DNA from: Microbacterium pygmaeum
GTDB lineage: Bacteria; Actinomycetota; Actinomycetes; Actinomycetales; Microbacteriaceae
NCBI RefSeq assembly: GCF_900100885.1
Contig: NZ_LT629692.1
Coordinates: 1,550,001 to 1,614,000, forward strand
Length of the DNA stretch: 64,000 nucleotides
Reading direction: 5' to 3'
Shown here: positions 25,721 through 34,855 of the stretch, piece after piece
Position numbering within the stretch: the stretch's first letter is position 1
Layout of the letters: each line of letters begins with the position of its first letter
Program-made: the position numbers and the translations under genes
Notes under the pieces: generated by a model
The model's database searches: none
Seen by the model: the letters and a program-made list of their open reading frames with translations, nothing else
What the model was told of the DNA's origin: nothing

Positions 25721-26338
25721 ATGAACGGGCAGCGAGGAGCGAGCAGGGTGCAGAACATCGGGGCGGTCATCACGACCTTCGGGACCGCCGTGCTGATCGT
25801 CGCGTTGCTGTGGGCGCACCTGGTCTCCACGGATGTCGACCCGGTGCGCGATCCGGTCAGCAAATACGGCATCACCGAAACCCGGAAGCTCTACATGACG
25901 GCCGGGTTCGCGGCCGCGATCGCCGCCATCGGCGCGATCATCGTCCTGATGAACATCGCCGGCGACGCCGCGATGATTTCCTGCGTCTTCCTCGCCATCT
26001 TCGCCCTGTCGCGCGCGATCATCCCGTTCGTGCCGATGGACGCGGCTCGTGCGAGGGTCACCGCGAGGGGTCGAGCCCACCGCATCCTGGCCTTCCTCGC
26101 CTTCGCCTCGATCACCGTGGCGGCCTTCCTCGCCGGCGGCGCCCTGCACGACGCGGGATCGACGACGGAGGCGACCTGGTCGACCGTGTTCGCCGTGATC
26201 ATGGCGATCGGCAGCATCGGGGTGCTGCTGAGCCCGGCCGTGCGGCTCTTCGCCCGGACCTTCGGGCTCTGGGAGCGCCTGATCTACGTCGGATTCATCG
26301 CGTGGTTCATCACGATCGTCTTCGCCGCGCTCGACTGA
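25721..26338 (+). CDS. DUF998-family membrane protein
   Basis: The 205-residue protein has six predicted membrane helices. D-P-V-S-K-Y-G follows the first helix, a hallmark of DUF998 proteins, with a second conserved loop F-V-P-M-D. The function is unknown. The ATG at 25721 suits a leaderless mRNA, while GTG at 25748 has a better Shine-Dalgarno (GAGGAGCGAG); both give the same membrane core. It converges on cydC with only 12 nt between stops. Confidence 0.78.
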   Translation: MNGQRGASRVQNIGAVITTFGTAVLIVALLWAHLVSTDVDPVRDPVSKYGITETRKLYMTAGFAAAIAAIGAIIVLMNIAGDAAMISCVFLAIFALSRAIIPFVPMDAARARVTARGRAHRILAFLAFASITVAAFLAGGALHDAGSTTEATWSTVFAVIMAIGSIGVLLSPAVRLFARTFGLWERLIYVGFIAWFITIVFAALD

Positions 26339-26350
26339 GTCGGCGGCTGC

Positions 26351-28048
26351 TCAGGCGGGTTTGAGGCGGCCCTCGTCGATCCGCACCACCCGGTCGACCA
26401 GGTGCTCCGGCACGGCCACATGTGAGATCAGCACCACCGCCTGATTTTCCCCGACCGCACCGAGCATGTCGGCCAGGAGCGCGTCCGACGCGTCGGGGTC
26501 GACACCCGCCGTCGGCTCGTCCAGCACGAGCACCGGGAAGCCGCGCAGCAGGGCGCGGGCCAGGGACAGCCGCTGCGCCTGGCCGCCCGAGACGAGCGCG
26601 CCGCGCTCGCCGACGCGCGCATCGAGTCCGCCGCGATCCCGCAGCCAAGGGCCGAGTCCGACACGGGCGAGAACGCCTTCGAGCTCGACATCGCTCGCCG
26701 TGTCGCGCGCGAACAGCAGGTTCTGCCGCACGTCCTCATCGAAGAGCATCGGGCGCTGTTCGCACAGTCCCACGGTGAGGCGCACATCGTCCGCAGCGAG
26801 ATCGGAGACGGACGCGCCGCCGATCTCGTACTCGCCGTCGGTCTCGAGGAAGCGCACGAGTGCGTGGGCGAGGGTGCTCTTGCCGGCGCCGCTCGAGCCC
26901 ACGACGAGCAGCCGCTCCCCGGCGCGCACGTCCAGATCGATGCCGCGGAGCGCGGCCGGCGAGGGGAGCGGAGCGGATGCCGCGGGCCAGCGCACCGTCG
27001 CATCGTGCAGGTGCAGCCCGCTGCCGAGGACCGGCGCGATCCCCGTCGACGGCGGATGGTCCTCGACCAGCTCGGCGGGAACCCGATCGGGGATGGCGTC
27101 CGCGATCCGCTCCGCCGAGGCCCGCACCTGGCGCCACGCAGCGGCGGCCTGCGGCACCGCCGCGAACACCTCGAACACCGCCATCGGAACCAGGACGGCC
27201 ACCGCGAGGGCCGGGGCATCGAGGCCGCCCGCGGTCAGCCCCGGTGCCGCGGTGAGCACCGCGAGGATCGAGGCGGCGCCCGCCAGGAGCGAGACCATGG
27301 CGGCGGTACCCGCCTGGGCCCCGCTGCGTCGCACGACCGCCCGGTGCAGTGCGGCGTCCGCTGCGACGACGCGCGCCCGGCTCTGCGCCTCCGCGCCGAA
27401 GGCGATCAGCACATCGAGACTGCCGAGGTGGTCGCTGATCGCGTCGGCGAGGCGGGCGCGCAGGGGTGAAATGGCGCGTTCCGCCCGAGCGCCGGCAGCC
27501 CAGCCCCACAGCGTCGCCGCCGCGGCGGCCACCGCCAAGCACCCGAGCAGGGTCAGCGCGGCCGGCCACCAGATGAACGCGACGAGGACGACGGCGCCGA
27601 TCGCGACGGTCGCCGAGGTGACGAGGGGCTGCACGACGCGCAGGGGCAGGTTCTGCAGATCATCGACGTCATCGACCAAGGCGCCGAGCATCGATCCTCG
27701 GTTGCTGCGGGTGAGCCCGTCCGGTGCGAACGGCACCAGCCGGCGCACGAGCGCGGCCCGCGTGGTCGCGAGCTGGCGGAGCGTCGCATCGTGCCCGGCC
27801 AGTCGCTCGAGGTAGCGGAACGTGGCGCGTGTCAGGGCGAACAGCCGCACACCCACGACGGCTGCCGACAGATACAGGACCGGCGGCTGCTCACTGGCCC
27901 GGACGATCAGCCACGCGCTGACGGCGAGCAGCGCGACGGCGGAGGCCTCTGCGGCGAAGCCTGCCGCCAGCGCCGGCCAGAACCGTCGAAGGGGCGGCAC
28001 GGCGCCGCGGAGCACCGCGATCGCCTCGGCGCGGGGTGCGGGGCTCAT
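26351..28048 (-). CDS. cydC: Thiol reductant ABC exporter subunit CydC
   Basis: The 565-residue half-transporter has six N-terminal membrane helices and a C-terminal ATPase with Walker A G-S-S-G-A-G-K-S-T, signature V-S-G-G-Q-A-Q-R, Walker B V-L-V-L-D-E-P-T-A-G-V-D and switch histidine L-I-S-H. With CydD it exports cysteine/glutathione-type thiols or heme-related reductant needed for assembly of cytochrome bd. The start at 28048 overlaps the cydD stop by 4 nt. Homology before it does not exist. It is the last gene of cydABDC. Confidence 0.93.
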   Translation of the reverse strand: MSPAPRAEAIAVLRGAVPPLRRFWPALAAGFAAEASAVALLAVSAWLIVRASEQPPVLYLSAAVVGVRLFALTRATFRYLERLAGHDATLRQLATTRAALVRRLVPFAPDGLTRSNRGSMLGALVDDVDDLQNLPLRVVQPLVTSATVAIGAVVLVAFIWWPAALTLLGCLAVAAAAATLWGWAAGARAERAISPLRARLADAISDHLGSLDVLIAFGAEAQSRARVVAADAALHRAVVRRSGAQAGTAAMVSLLAGAASILAVLTAAPGLTAGGLDAPALAVAVLVPMAVFEVFAAVPQAAAAWRQVRASAERIADAIPDRVPAELVEDHPPSTGIAPVLGSGLHLHDATVRWPAASAPLPSPAALRGIDLDVRAGERLLVVGSSGAGKSTLAHALVRFLETDGEYEIGGASVSDLAADDVRLTVGLCEQRPMLFDEDVRQNLLFARDTASDVELEGVLARVGLGPWLRDRGGLDARVGERGALVSGGQAQRLSLARALLRGFPVLVLDEPTAGVDPDASDALLADMLGAVGENQAVVLISHVAVPEHLVDRVVRIDEGRLKPA

Positions 28049-29775
28049 CGGACGACCTCGAGCGCGTTCAAGGCGACGACCTGGTCGGCGATCTCGCGGG
28101 CACTCCGCCGGTGCGAGACGAGCACCACGGCGGCGCCCTGGTCGGCGACCGCGCGGACGTTGCGCCACAGCCGGGCCTCTGTGTCGGGATCGAGTGCGGA
28201 ACTGGGCTCGTCGAGCGCCACCACCACCGATCGGCCGCGGAGGCGGCGATAGAAGGCACGCGCGACGGCCACTCGCTGCGCCTGGCCGCCGGAGATCCCG
28301 GCTCCCTGCACGCCAAGGCGGCGGGCGGGGTCCAATTCGCCGGCGCAGGCGAGTTCGAGCGCCCGGCGTATGTCGCCGGCCTCCGGCGCCGGGTCGCCGA
28401 GGGCCACGTTCTCCGAGATCGAGCCCGAGACCAGGCCCGGCCGCTGGCCCGCCCACGCGAGCCACGTCGCCGGTGCGAGGCTGCGGATGGCGGCGTCACC
28501 GATCTGCGCGGTGCCCTCGAAGCCGGCGGCGCCGCGCAGCGCGGCGAGGACGCTCGATTTTCCGGCGCCGCTCGGCCCCTCGATCAGCGTCACGGTGCCG
28601 GGTGCCGCGACGAAGTCGACGGGCGGCAGCATCCGCCCTCCGCGCCGAACGCGCATCCCTTCGATCCGCAGGACCCCGCTGGCGCGGTTCGGGGCGGATC
28701 CCGTGCGCCGGGGCGCGGATTCTCCGCCCCGATGCGCAGACCGTGCCCCGATCCCGGCGGCGGTGCCGTGCGCGCGAGTCCCCGCGGCGTCGAGCACGTC
28801 GAACACCACGTCGCTGGCAGCCACCCCCTCGGTTGCGGCGTGGAACTGGACGCCGACCTGGCGAAGCGGCAGGTACGCCTCCGGTGCCAGGAGCAGGACG
28901 AACAACCCGACGCCGAGGGCCAGCGATCCGTCGATGAGTCGGAAGCCGATCGAGACCGCGATGACGGCGACGGAGATGCTGGCGAGGAACTCCAGGGCGA
29001 AACCCGATAGGAACGAGACCCGCAGCACCTTCATCGTCTCGCGCCGGTAGTCCGCGGTGACCTTCTCGATCGAGGCGGCGGCGCGATGCTGGCGTCCGTA
29101 GATCTTCAGAGTCGAGAGGCCCTCGACGGTGTCGGCGAACCGCGCGGCCAGGCGCTGCAGGGTGCTCCATTGACGTTGCTGCGTCGCGCGGGTCGCATAA
29201 CCGATCAGGACCATGAAGATCGGGATCAAGGGCAGGGTGAGCACGACCGTCAGCCCCGAGATCCAGTCCTGCCACCACATCGTGGCGACGAGGATCGGCG
29301 TGGCGACCGCGGTGGAGACGAGCTGCGGCAGATACCGGCCGAAGTACGCCTCGAGTGCATCGAGTCCGCGGCCGGCGGTCACCGCCAGCGCGGCGGAGTT
29401 GCGCGTGTCCAGCCACTCGGGCCCGAGCCGGTCGATGCCGGCGATCAGCGCCGCGCGCAGTTCCGTCTGCACGCGCGCCGCAGCGCGCGAGGCGACCGCT
29501 TCGCGAGCCCACAGCAGGAGCGCGCGTACCGCGACGACAGCGCCCAGCGCGCCGAGCGTCGCGGCCAGTTCGGGGAGCGGCATCCGCTCGATCGCGCCTA
29601 CGATCACCCTCGTGAGCAACCCGGCGAACGCGATGATGACGGCGGTCTGTGCCACCGCGATCGCGCCGATGGCGACGAAGAACCAGCGGGACGATGCCGC
29701 GTAGCGCAGCAGCCGCGGATCCACCGGCTTGCCGCTCACGCGCGGCGGTCCCGCGGCATCCGTCTGGTCACTCAC
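28045..29775 (-). CDS. cydD: Thiol reductant ABC exporter subunit CydD
   Basis: The 576-residue protein has six membrane helices (about 30-320) and the CydD-type stretches R-A-L-L-L-W-A-R-E and L-K-I-Y-G-R. Its ATPase domain has Walker A G-P-S-G-A-G-K-S-S, signature I-S-G-G-Q-A-Q-R and Walker B V-V-V-A-L-D-E-P-S-S-A-L-D. A Ser/Arg/Gly-rich linker (about 335-370) joins the two parts. It forms the CydDC heterodimer. It lies 25 nt after cydB and is translationally coupled to cydC. Confidence 0.93.
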   Translation of the reverse strand: MSDQTDAAGPPRVSGKPVDPRLLRYAASSRWFFVAIGAIAVAQTAVIIAFAGLLTRVIVGAIERMPLPELAATLGALGAVVAVRALLLWAREAVASRAAARVQTELRAALIAGIDRLGPEWLDTRNSAALAVTAGRGLDALEAYFGRYLPQLVSTAVATPILVATMWWQDWISGLTVVLTLPLIPIFMVLIGYATRATQQRQWSTLQRLAARFADTVEGLSTLKIYGRQHRAAASIEKVTADYRRETMKVLRVSFLSGFALEFLASISVAVIAVSIGFRLIDGSLALGVGLFVLLLAPEAYLPLRQVGVQFHAATEGVAASDVVFDVLDAAGTRAHGTAAGIGARSAHRGGESAPRRTGSAPNRASGVLRIEGMRVRRGGRMLPPVDFVAAPGTVTLIEGPSGAGKSSVLAALRGAAGFEGTAQIGDAAIRSLAPATWLAWAGQRPGLVSGSISENVALGDPAPEAGDIRRALELACAGELDPARRLGVQGAGISGGQAQRVAVARAFYRRLRGRSVVVALDEPSSALDPDTEARLWRNVRAVADQGAAVVLVSHRRSAREIADQVVALNALEVVR

Positions 29776-29800
29776 AACGCTTCCGACCCTATCGTCCGGG

Positions 29801-30838
29801 TCAGTGCGGGACGGATGCCGCTGCCTTCTCGATCCGGGAGCGCGAGACCCGCTTGCGGAAGATCCAGTACGTCCAGCCCTGATAGGCCAGCACCAGCGGC
29901 AGGAAGACCAGGGCCGCCCACGACATGATCGTCAGCGTGTAATCGGTGCTGGAGGCATTGTCGATCGTCAGGCTGTTCGTGGCCATGTCGAGCGTCGACG
30001 GCATGACGTAGGGAAACAGCGCGAACCACAGAGCGAGCACCGCCGCGACGATGGTGAAGGCGCCGAATCCGAACGCCCACCCTTCGCGACCCCGGACGTT
30101 CGCCACCCACGATCCGATCAGCAGCGCAGCGGCAACCGCGGCGAAGATCACCGTGATCCCGGCGAGCGGCCGCTCCTGGGCGAAGGCCATCCCGATCGTC
30201 CAGGTCAGGAACGTCGCAGCGACGACGATGGTGAGCAGCCCCGCGCGACCTGCCAGCCGCTGCGCATCGGCGGCGACCTGGCCGTCGGTCTTCAGCGCGA
30301 CGAAGTACACGCCGTGCGTGAAGAACAGCAGCAGGGTCGTGAGTCCGCCGAGGAGTCCGTACGGGTTCAGAAGAGTCAGCAGCGAGCCGGTGAACTCGTG
30401 GTCGGCGTCCAGCGGAACGCCCTGCACGATGTTGGCGACCGCGACTCCCCACAGCAGTGCCGGCACGGCCGAGCCGATCACGATCATCCGGTCGAAGCCG
30501 CGCTTCCAGCGGAGACTGTCGCGCTGATGGCGGTATTCGAATGAGACGCCCCGCAGAATCAGCGCGAGGAGGATCAGCAGCAGGGGCAGATAGAACCCGC
30601 TGAAGAGGGTCGCGTACCACTCCGGGAAGGCGGCGAACAGGCACGCGCCGGCGACGATGATCCAGGTCTCGTTGAGATCCCAGACCGGGCCGATCGTGTT
30701 GATGATCTGGCGACGGCTGATGTCGTCCTTGCCGAGGAAGGGCAGCGACATCCCGACACCGAAGTCGAAGCCGTCCAGGACGAAGTAGCCGACGAACAGG
30801 AAGCCGACGATGAAGAACCAGAGGTAGGCGAGATCCAT
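29801..30838 (-). CDS. cydB: Cytochrome bd ubiquinol/menaquinol oxidase subunit II
   Basis: The 345-residue integral membrane protein begins L-W-F-F-I-V-G-F-L-F-V-G-Y-F-V-L-D-G-F-D-F-G-V-G, the conserved first helix of CydB. N-E-T-W and A-F-P-E-W-Y follow. About eight to nine helices are visible. It pairs with CydA in the high-affinity terminal oxidase that reduces oxygen without proton pumping. It lies 9 nt after cydA. Confidence 0.95.
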   Translation of the reverse strand: MDLAYLWFFIVGFLFVGYFVLDGFDFGVGMSLPFLGKDDISRRQIINTIGPVWDLNETWIIVAGACLFAAFPEWYATLFSGFYLPLLLILLALILRGVSFEYRHQRDSLRWKRGFDRMIVIGSAVPALLWGVAVANIVQGVPLDADHEFTGSLLTLLNPYGLLGGLTTLLLFFTHGVYFVALKTDGQVAADAQRLAGRAGLLTIVVAATFLTWTIGMAFAQERPLAGITVIFAAVAAALLIGSWVANVRGREGWAFGFGAFTIVAAVLALWFALFPYVMPSTLDMATNSLTIDNASSTDYTLTIMSWAALVFLPLVLAYQGWTYWIFRKRVSRSRIEKAAASVPH

Positions 30839-30847
30839 GATCGGCTC

Positions 30848-32293
30848 CTAATAGACCGTCGTCGGGGTGTCTTCGAGGGCGTGCTCGCGCGGATCCGGAT
30901 CATCGGGTCCCGGCAGCGGATCCGGTCCTCGATGCGCGGTCTTCAGAATCAGACCGATCTCGACGACGGCGAGCGCCGCGTAGATCGCGGTGAAGGCGAG
31001 CAGCGAGATCAGCACCGTCCACCCAGGGACGCTCGGCGAGACGCCGTCCTCGGTGAGCATCAGCCCGAACACGATCCAGGGCTGGCGGCCCATCTCGGTG
31101 AAGACCCAGCCGACGAGGATCGCGAACAGCGATGCCGGCCACGCCCAGATCGCGAGGCGCCATGCCCAGGTCGGGACGGCTCGTTTCGCCTTCTTGCGCG
31201 TGAGCCACAGACCCACCACGGCGGTGAGCGCGGCGATTCCGCCGAGGCCGATCATCCAGCGGAACGACCAGTACGTCACCCACAGGATGGGGGCGAAGTT
31301 GCCGTCGACCTGGTCGGCGAACTGCGGGAACAGCTGGGTGGTGTACTCCGCGTTGAGGTCGTTGATCCCCTCGACGCAGCCGTCCAGGGTGTGCGTGGAC
31401 AGGAAGGACAGCAGGTAGGGGATGCGGATGGAGAACAGCTCGGTCGATCCGTCGGGCGTTCCCAGGGTGAAGATGGAGAAGGATGCGTCGGCGCCGCACG
31501 CGCTGTTGAACATCGCCTCCGCTGCCGCCATCTTCATCGGCTGGGTCTGGACCATCACCAGGCCCAGCTGGTCGCCGGAGAGCGCGACGCCGGCGAACGC
31601 GATGATCATGCCCCACAAGCCGTAGCGCAGGGAGGAGCGCATCATCTCGACGTTCCGCCCGCGCACGAGCTGCCAGGCCGAGATGGAGATGATCACGCCG
31701 GCGGTCATCATGAACGCGGCGAAGAGCGTGTGCGGCAGGGCGGCCAGGGCGACCGGGTTCGTCAGTACGGCGAGGAAGTCGTTCATCTCGGCCCGGCCGC
31801 CGTCCTGGGCCATCTGATAGCCCACCGGGTTTTGCATGAAGGCGTTCGCTGCGAGGATGAAATAGGCCGAGAACCAGGCGCCGATCGTGGCGATCCAGAT
31901 GCTCGCGAGGTGGAGTCCCTTCGGCAGCTTGTCCCAGCCGAAGATCCACAGTCCGATGAAGGTCGCCTCGAAGAAGAAGGCCATGAGTCCTTCGAACGCC
32001 AGCGGAGCGCCGAACACGTCGCCCACGAAGCGCGAATACGACGACCAGTTCATGCCGAACTGGAACTCCTGCACGATGCCGGTGACCACGCCCATGGCGA
32101 AGTTGATCAGGAAGATCTTCCCGAAGAAGCGCGTGAGGTGCAGCCACTTCAGGTTCGCCGTCCGAAACCACGCAGTCTGGAAGATCGAGACCGTCAGCGC
32201 CATCCCGAGCGTGAGCGGGACGAACAGGAAGTGGTAGAGCGTCGTCAGGCCGAACTGCCAGCGGGCCAGCAGGAGCGGGTCGAGAAGATCCAC
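30848..32293 (-). CDS. cydA: Cytochrome bd oxidase subunit I
   Basis: The 481-residue subunit starts with A-R-W-Q-F-G-L-T-T-L-Y-H, with His21 as the high-spin heme ligand. It has the A-L-P-H-T-L-F helix with the second heme His, and the invariant G-R-Q-P-W. The short quinol-binding loop matches the S-type (short Q-loop) found in Gram-positive bacteria. The GTG start at 32293 has AGGAG 8 nt upstream. It heads cydABDC and is preceded by a tandem palindromic operator (32323-32357). Confidence 0.95.
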   Translation of the reverse strand: MDLLDPLLLARWQFGLTTLYHFLFVPLTLGMALTVSIFQTAWFRTANLKWLHLTRFFGKIFLINFAMGVVTGIVQEFQFGMNWSSYSRFVGDVFGAPLAFEGLMAFFFEATFIGLWIFGWDKLPKGLHLASIWIATIGAWFSAYFILAANAFMQNPVGYQMAQDGGRAEMNDFLAVLTNPVALAALPHTLFAAFMMTAGVIISISAWQLVRGRNVEMMRSSLRYGLWGMIIAFAGVALSGDQLGLVMVQTQPMKMAAAEAMFNSACGADASFSIFTLGTPDGSTELFSIRIPYLLSFLSTHTLDGCVEGINDLNAEYTTQLFPQFADQVDGNFAPILWVTYWSFRWMIGLGGIAALTAVVGLWLTRKKAKRAVPTWAWRLAIWAWPASLFAILVGWVFTEMGRQPWIVFGLMLTEDGVSPSVPGWTVLISLLAFTAIYAALAVVEIGLILKTAHRGPDPLPGPDDPDPREHALEDTPTTVY

Positions 32294-32322
32294 GAAGTCT
32301 CCTATCGCGAGGGAGCCACCTA

Positions 32323-32357
32323 TGTGGTCTGACCACAGTAACTGTGGTCAGACCACA
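32323..32357. promoter_or_regulatory. Tandem nested palindromic operator upstream of cydA
   Basis: Two 15-bp palindromes of form TGTGGTC-N-GACCACA (32323-32337 and 32343-32357) are arranged head to tail. Because each is symmetric, the whole 35-bp block is itself a perfect inverted repeat around TAA. Centres are 20 bp apart, about two helix turns, and the block ends 30 bp before the cydA GTG. The TGGTCNGACCA core is of the GntR/FCD operator type, not the Rex or FNR consensus. The cognate regulator is not in the neighbourhood. Confidence 0.75.
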
Positions 32358-32404
32358 CGCGCAAGTGTGGCTTCATTGTGACGCAGGAGCGGTGCCAGCA
32401 GGAG

Positions 32405-33877
32405 TCAGTTCACAGCCGAGGTCAGCCGCGCGAGACCGTCCAGGAACGTGGCCTTCCGAGGCTCGCGGCGCCACTGCTCGAGCGTCAGCTCGCGGCCGGC
32501 ATCCCGGTATCCCTGCTCGACCTCGCGCATCTGCGCGACGAACGAAGCGCCGCGCACGAGCATCATGACCTCCATGTTCAGACTGAACGAGCGGATGTCC
32601 ATGTTGCTGGATCCGATCACGGCGATGTCGTCGTCGATCGAGAAGTGCTTGGAGTGGAGGATGAACGGCGCGGGGTAGAGGAAGATGCGCACCCCGGCCT
32701 CCAGCAGCGCGTCGTAGTACGAACGCTGCGCGTGATAGACCAGCCCCTGGTCTCCGATCTCGGAGACGAACAGCTGAACATCGAGCCCGCGCTGGCAGGC
32801 GGTCGTGATCGCGTAGACCATCGCCTCGTCGGGGACGAAGTACGGGCTCGTCAGGATCACCTTGTCGGTGGCGCCGTAGATCAACGACAGGAACAGACGG
32901 AGGTTGTTCTCGGTCGGGTAGCCCGGACCGCTCGGGACGACCTGGCACACCAGCTCGTCCGCGGAGGTGTTGCGCTCCAGGGCGTCGGTGGGCACGTGCT
33001 CGGTCTCCAGCAGCGATTCGCCCGTCTCGATCAGCCAGTCCGAAAGGAAGACGGCATTGACGGATGCCACCACGGGGCCGGTCACGCGGGTGACCAGCTC
33101 CTGCCACTTCAGCCCCCGCTTGATGTGACTGGGGGAGTCGTAGGAGCGGTCGATGAGGTTCTGCGACCCCAGGAACGCGACCCGGCCGTCCACGAGGACG
33201 ATCTTGCGGTGGTTGCGCAGATCGGGGCGCTGATACTTGCCCTGGAACGGCATCACCGGCAGCATCCACGCCCATGTCACGCCGATGCGATCCAGCTCGG
33301 CGAACGTCTCCTTCGATCGGGCGACGCGCTTGGAGGACACGTGGTCGGCGAGCAGGCGCACCGAGACGCCGCGTGCGACGGCGCGCTCCATGGCGGAGAA
33401 GAAGCCGCGGGTCGTGTCATCCCACGCCACGATGAAGAACTCCACATGCACGAACGAGGTGGCCGCATCGATCTCGGCCGCCATCGCATCGATCGACCCG
33501 GTGTAGTCGCCGAGCAGCGCCGCGGCGTTGCCCCCGACTGCCGGCAGCGCCGTCAGGGCCGTGTTCTGGTCGACGACCCGCTGGAACCATCGCGGCCAGT
33601 CCGCCGCCTCGCCCGGCTCGGTCCTGCCGGCGACGCGCTCGGTGATGAGCTCGTTGATCCTCGCCTGCTCGTCGCGCCGCTTCGCCGGCAGCGTGAAACT
33701 GCCGATCAGCAGGAACAGCGCGATGCCGACGAAGGGCAGCAGCACGATCAGCAGCAGCCAGGCCATGGCGGCGGTCGGCTTGCGGTGGCGCGGGATGATG
33801 ATCAGCGCGGCGATCACGATCACGACGTGGGCGGCGGAGAGCACGATGCCGGCGATGAGATTCCCGTTGATGTCCAT
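32405..33877 (-). CDS. cls: Cardiolipin synthase
   Basis: The 490-residue protein has two N-terminal membrane helices (about 7-30 and 38-60). Two phospholipase-D catalytic motifs follow: N-H-R-K-I-V-L-V-D-G then G-S-Q-N, and L-H-S-K-H-F-S-I-D then G-S-S-N-M-D. This is the bacterial ClsA layout that condenses two phosphatidylglycerols. The ATG at 33877 is chosen because the membrane helix follows directly. Upstream codons are Arg-rich and not conserved. Confidence 0.93.
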   Translation of the reverse strand: MDINGNLIAGIVLSAAHVVIVIAALIIIPRHRKPTAAMAWLLLIVLLPFVGIALFLLIGSFTLPAKRRDEQARINELITERVAGRTEPGEAADWPRWFQRVVDQNTALTALPAVGGNAAALLGDYTGSIDAMAAEIDAATSFVHVEFFIVAWDDTTRGFFSAMERAVARGVSVRLLADHVSSKRVARSKETFAELDRIGVTWAWMLPVMPFQGKYQRPDLRNHRKIVLVDGRVAFLGSQNLIDRSYDSPSHIKRGLKWQELVTRVTGPVVASVNAVFLSDWLIETGESLLETEHVPTDALERNTSADELVCQVVPSGPGYPTENNLRLFLSLIYGATDKVILTSPYFVPDEAMVYAITTACQRGLDVQLFVSEIGDQGLVYHAQRSYYDALLEAGVRIFLYPAPFILHSKHFSIDDDIAVIGSSNMDIRSFSLNMEVMMLVRGASFVAQMREVEQGYRDAGRELTLEQWRREPRKATFLDGLARLTSAVN

Positions 33878-34006
33878 TTGGCGTGAGGTTATCGGCCGTA
33901 CCACGCGCGCGCCTCGCCCGGGAAGGACGATATCCGCCCGACTGCCTCGGATAGGCTCGCCGTGCGACGCGCTCCAGCCCGTCGCGGCGCAGGAGGGAAC
34001 GATCGA

Positions 34007-34855
34007 ATGGCCACCACACCGCCGGGATGGTACGACGACGGACGCGGCGCCCTGCGCTGGTGGGACGGACAGCAGTGGACCGAGCATGTGCAGACGCCCG
34101 ACCCGGATCCGGCCGTCGACGCACCGGCCGAGGAACAGGCGCCCGCGGCACCGACGCTCGAGGACGGCGTGTCGGTTGAACCTGCCGAACCGGCGGTGCC
34201 ATCTCCCGATCAGCCCGCCGCGTCGAACGATCCCGATCTTGCCGCACGGCCGGCCGAGTACCCGCCGTCGGCGCCTCCGGGCTACCCTGGCGGTTTCACC
34301 GGCGGGGCGGCACCGGCGGGCGGATTCATCGCGGCGACGGAGCCGAAGAAGTCCAAGCTCTGGATCCTCTGGGTCGTGCTCGGCGTCGTGCTCCTGGGCA
34401 TCGTCATCCTGATGGCCATCCTCATCCCCGTGCTGATCGGCGTCTTCGGCAACGCGACCTCCGGTGGCGGGAACGGCGGGGCGAGCGATGCCGATGAGGC
34501 CGCCGCCGTCGCGGCCGTGCAGCTCTACGACGAGGCTTGGCGGACCGTCGACTGCGACAAGTTCGTCGCGGCGACCACTGAAGAGCTCCGGGTCGCGCTC
34601 GAACTGACCGCGTGCGAGGACTTCGATGTCGCGGCGACCGGCTTCAGCGAGTCGGTCGAGAACTACCAGCTGACCGTCACCGCGGTGGAGCGCGACGGTG
34701 ACGAGATCTCCGTGCAGACCTCCGAGACGTACGACAGCCTGTACGACGAGGACGGGAACCCGGTCGAGGAGCCGACTCCCTACGAGGATCGCTACGACTA
34801 CACAGTGGTGCCCTCGGCCGGAGGCTGGGCCGTCGACGACCTCGATTCCAACTGA
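34007..34855 (+). CDS. DUF2510-domain membrane-anchored protein
   Basis: The 282-residue protein has an N-terminal DUF2510 module with G-W-Y-D-D and L-R-W-W-D-G-Q-Q-W-T-E-H. A Pro/Ala/Glu-rich linker follows (about 32-105), then one membrane helix (about 112-138), a Gly linker and an extracellular NTF2/DUF4878-like domain of about 125 residues. It is a likely cell-envelope protein of actinobacterial type with unknown role. ATG 34007 has AGGAGGGA upstream. A TAGGCT -10 box lies at about 33952. Confidence 0.8.
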   Translation: MATTPPGWYDDGRGALRWWDGQQWTEHVQTPDPDPAVDAPAEEQAPAAPTLEDGVSVEPAEPAVPSPDQPAASNDPDLAARPAEYPPSAPPGYPGGFTGGAAPAGGFIAATEPKKSKLWILWVVLGVVLLGIVILMAILIPVLIGVFGNATSGGGNGGASDADEAAAVAAVQLYDEAWRTVDCDKFVAATTEELRVALELTACEDFDVAATGFSESVENYQLTVTAVERDGDEISVQTSETYDSLYDEDGNPVEEPTPYEDRYDYTVVPSAGGWAVDDLDSN

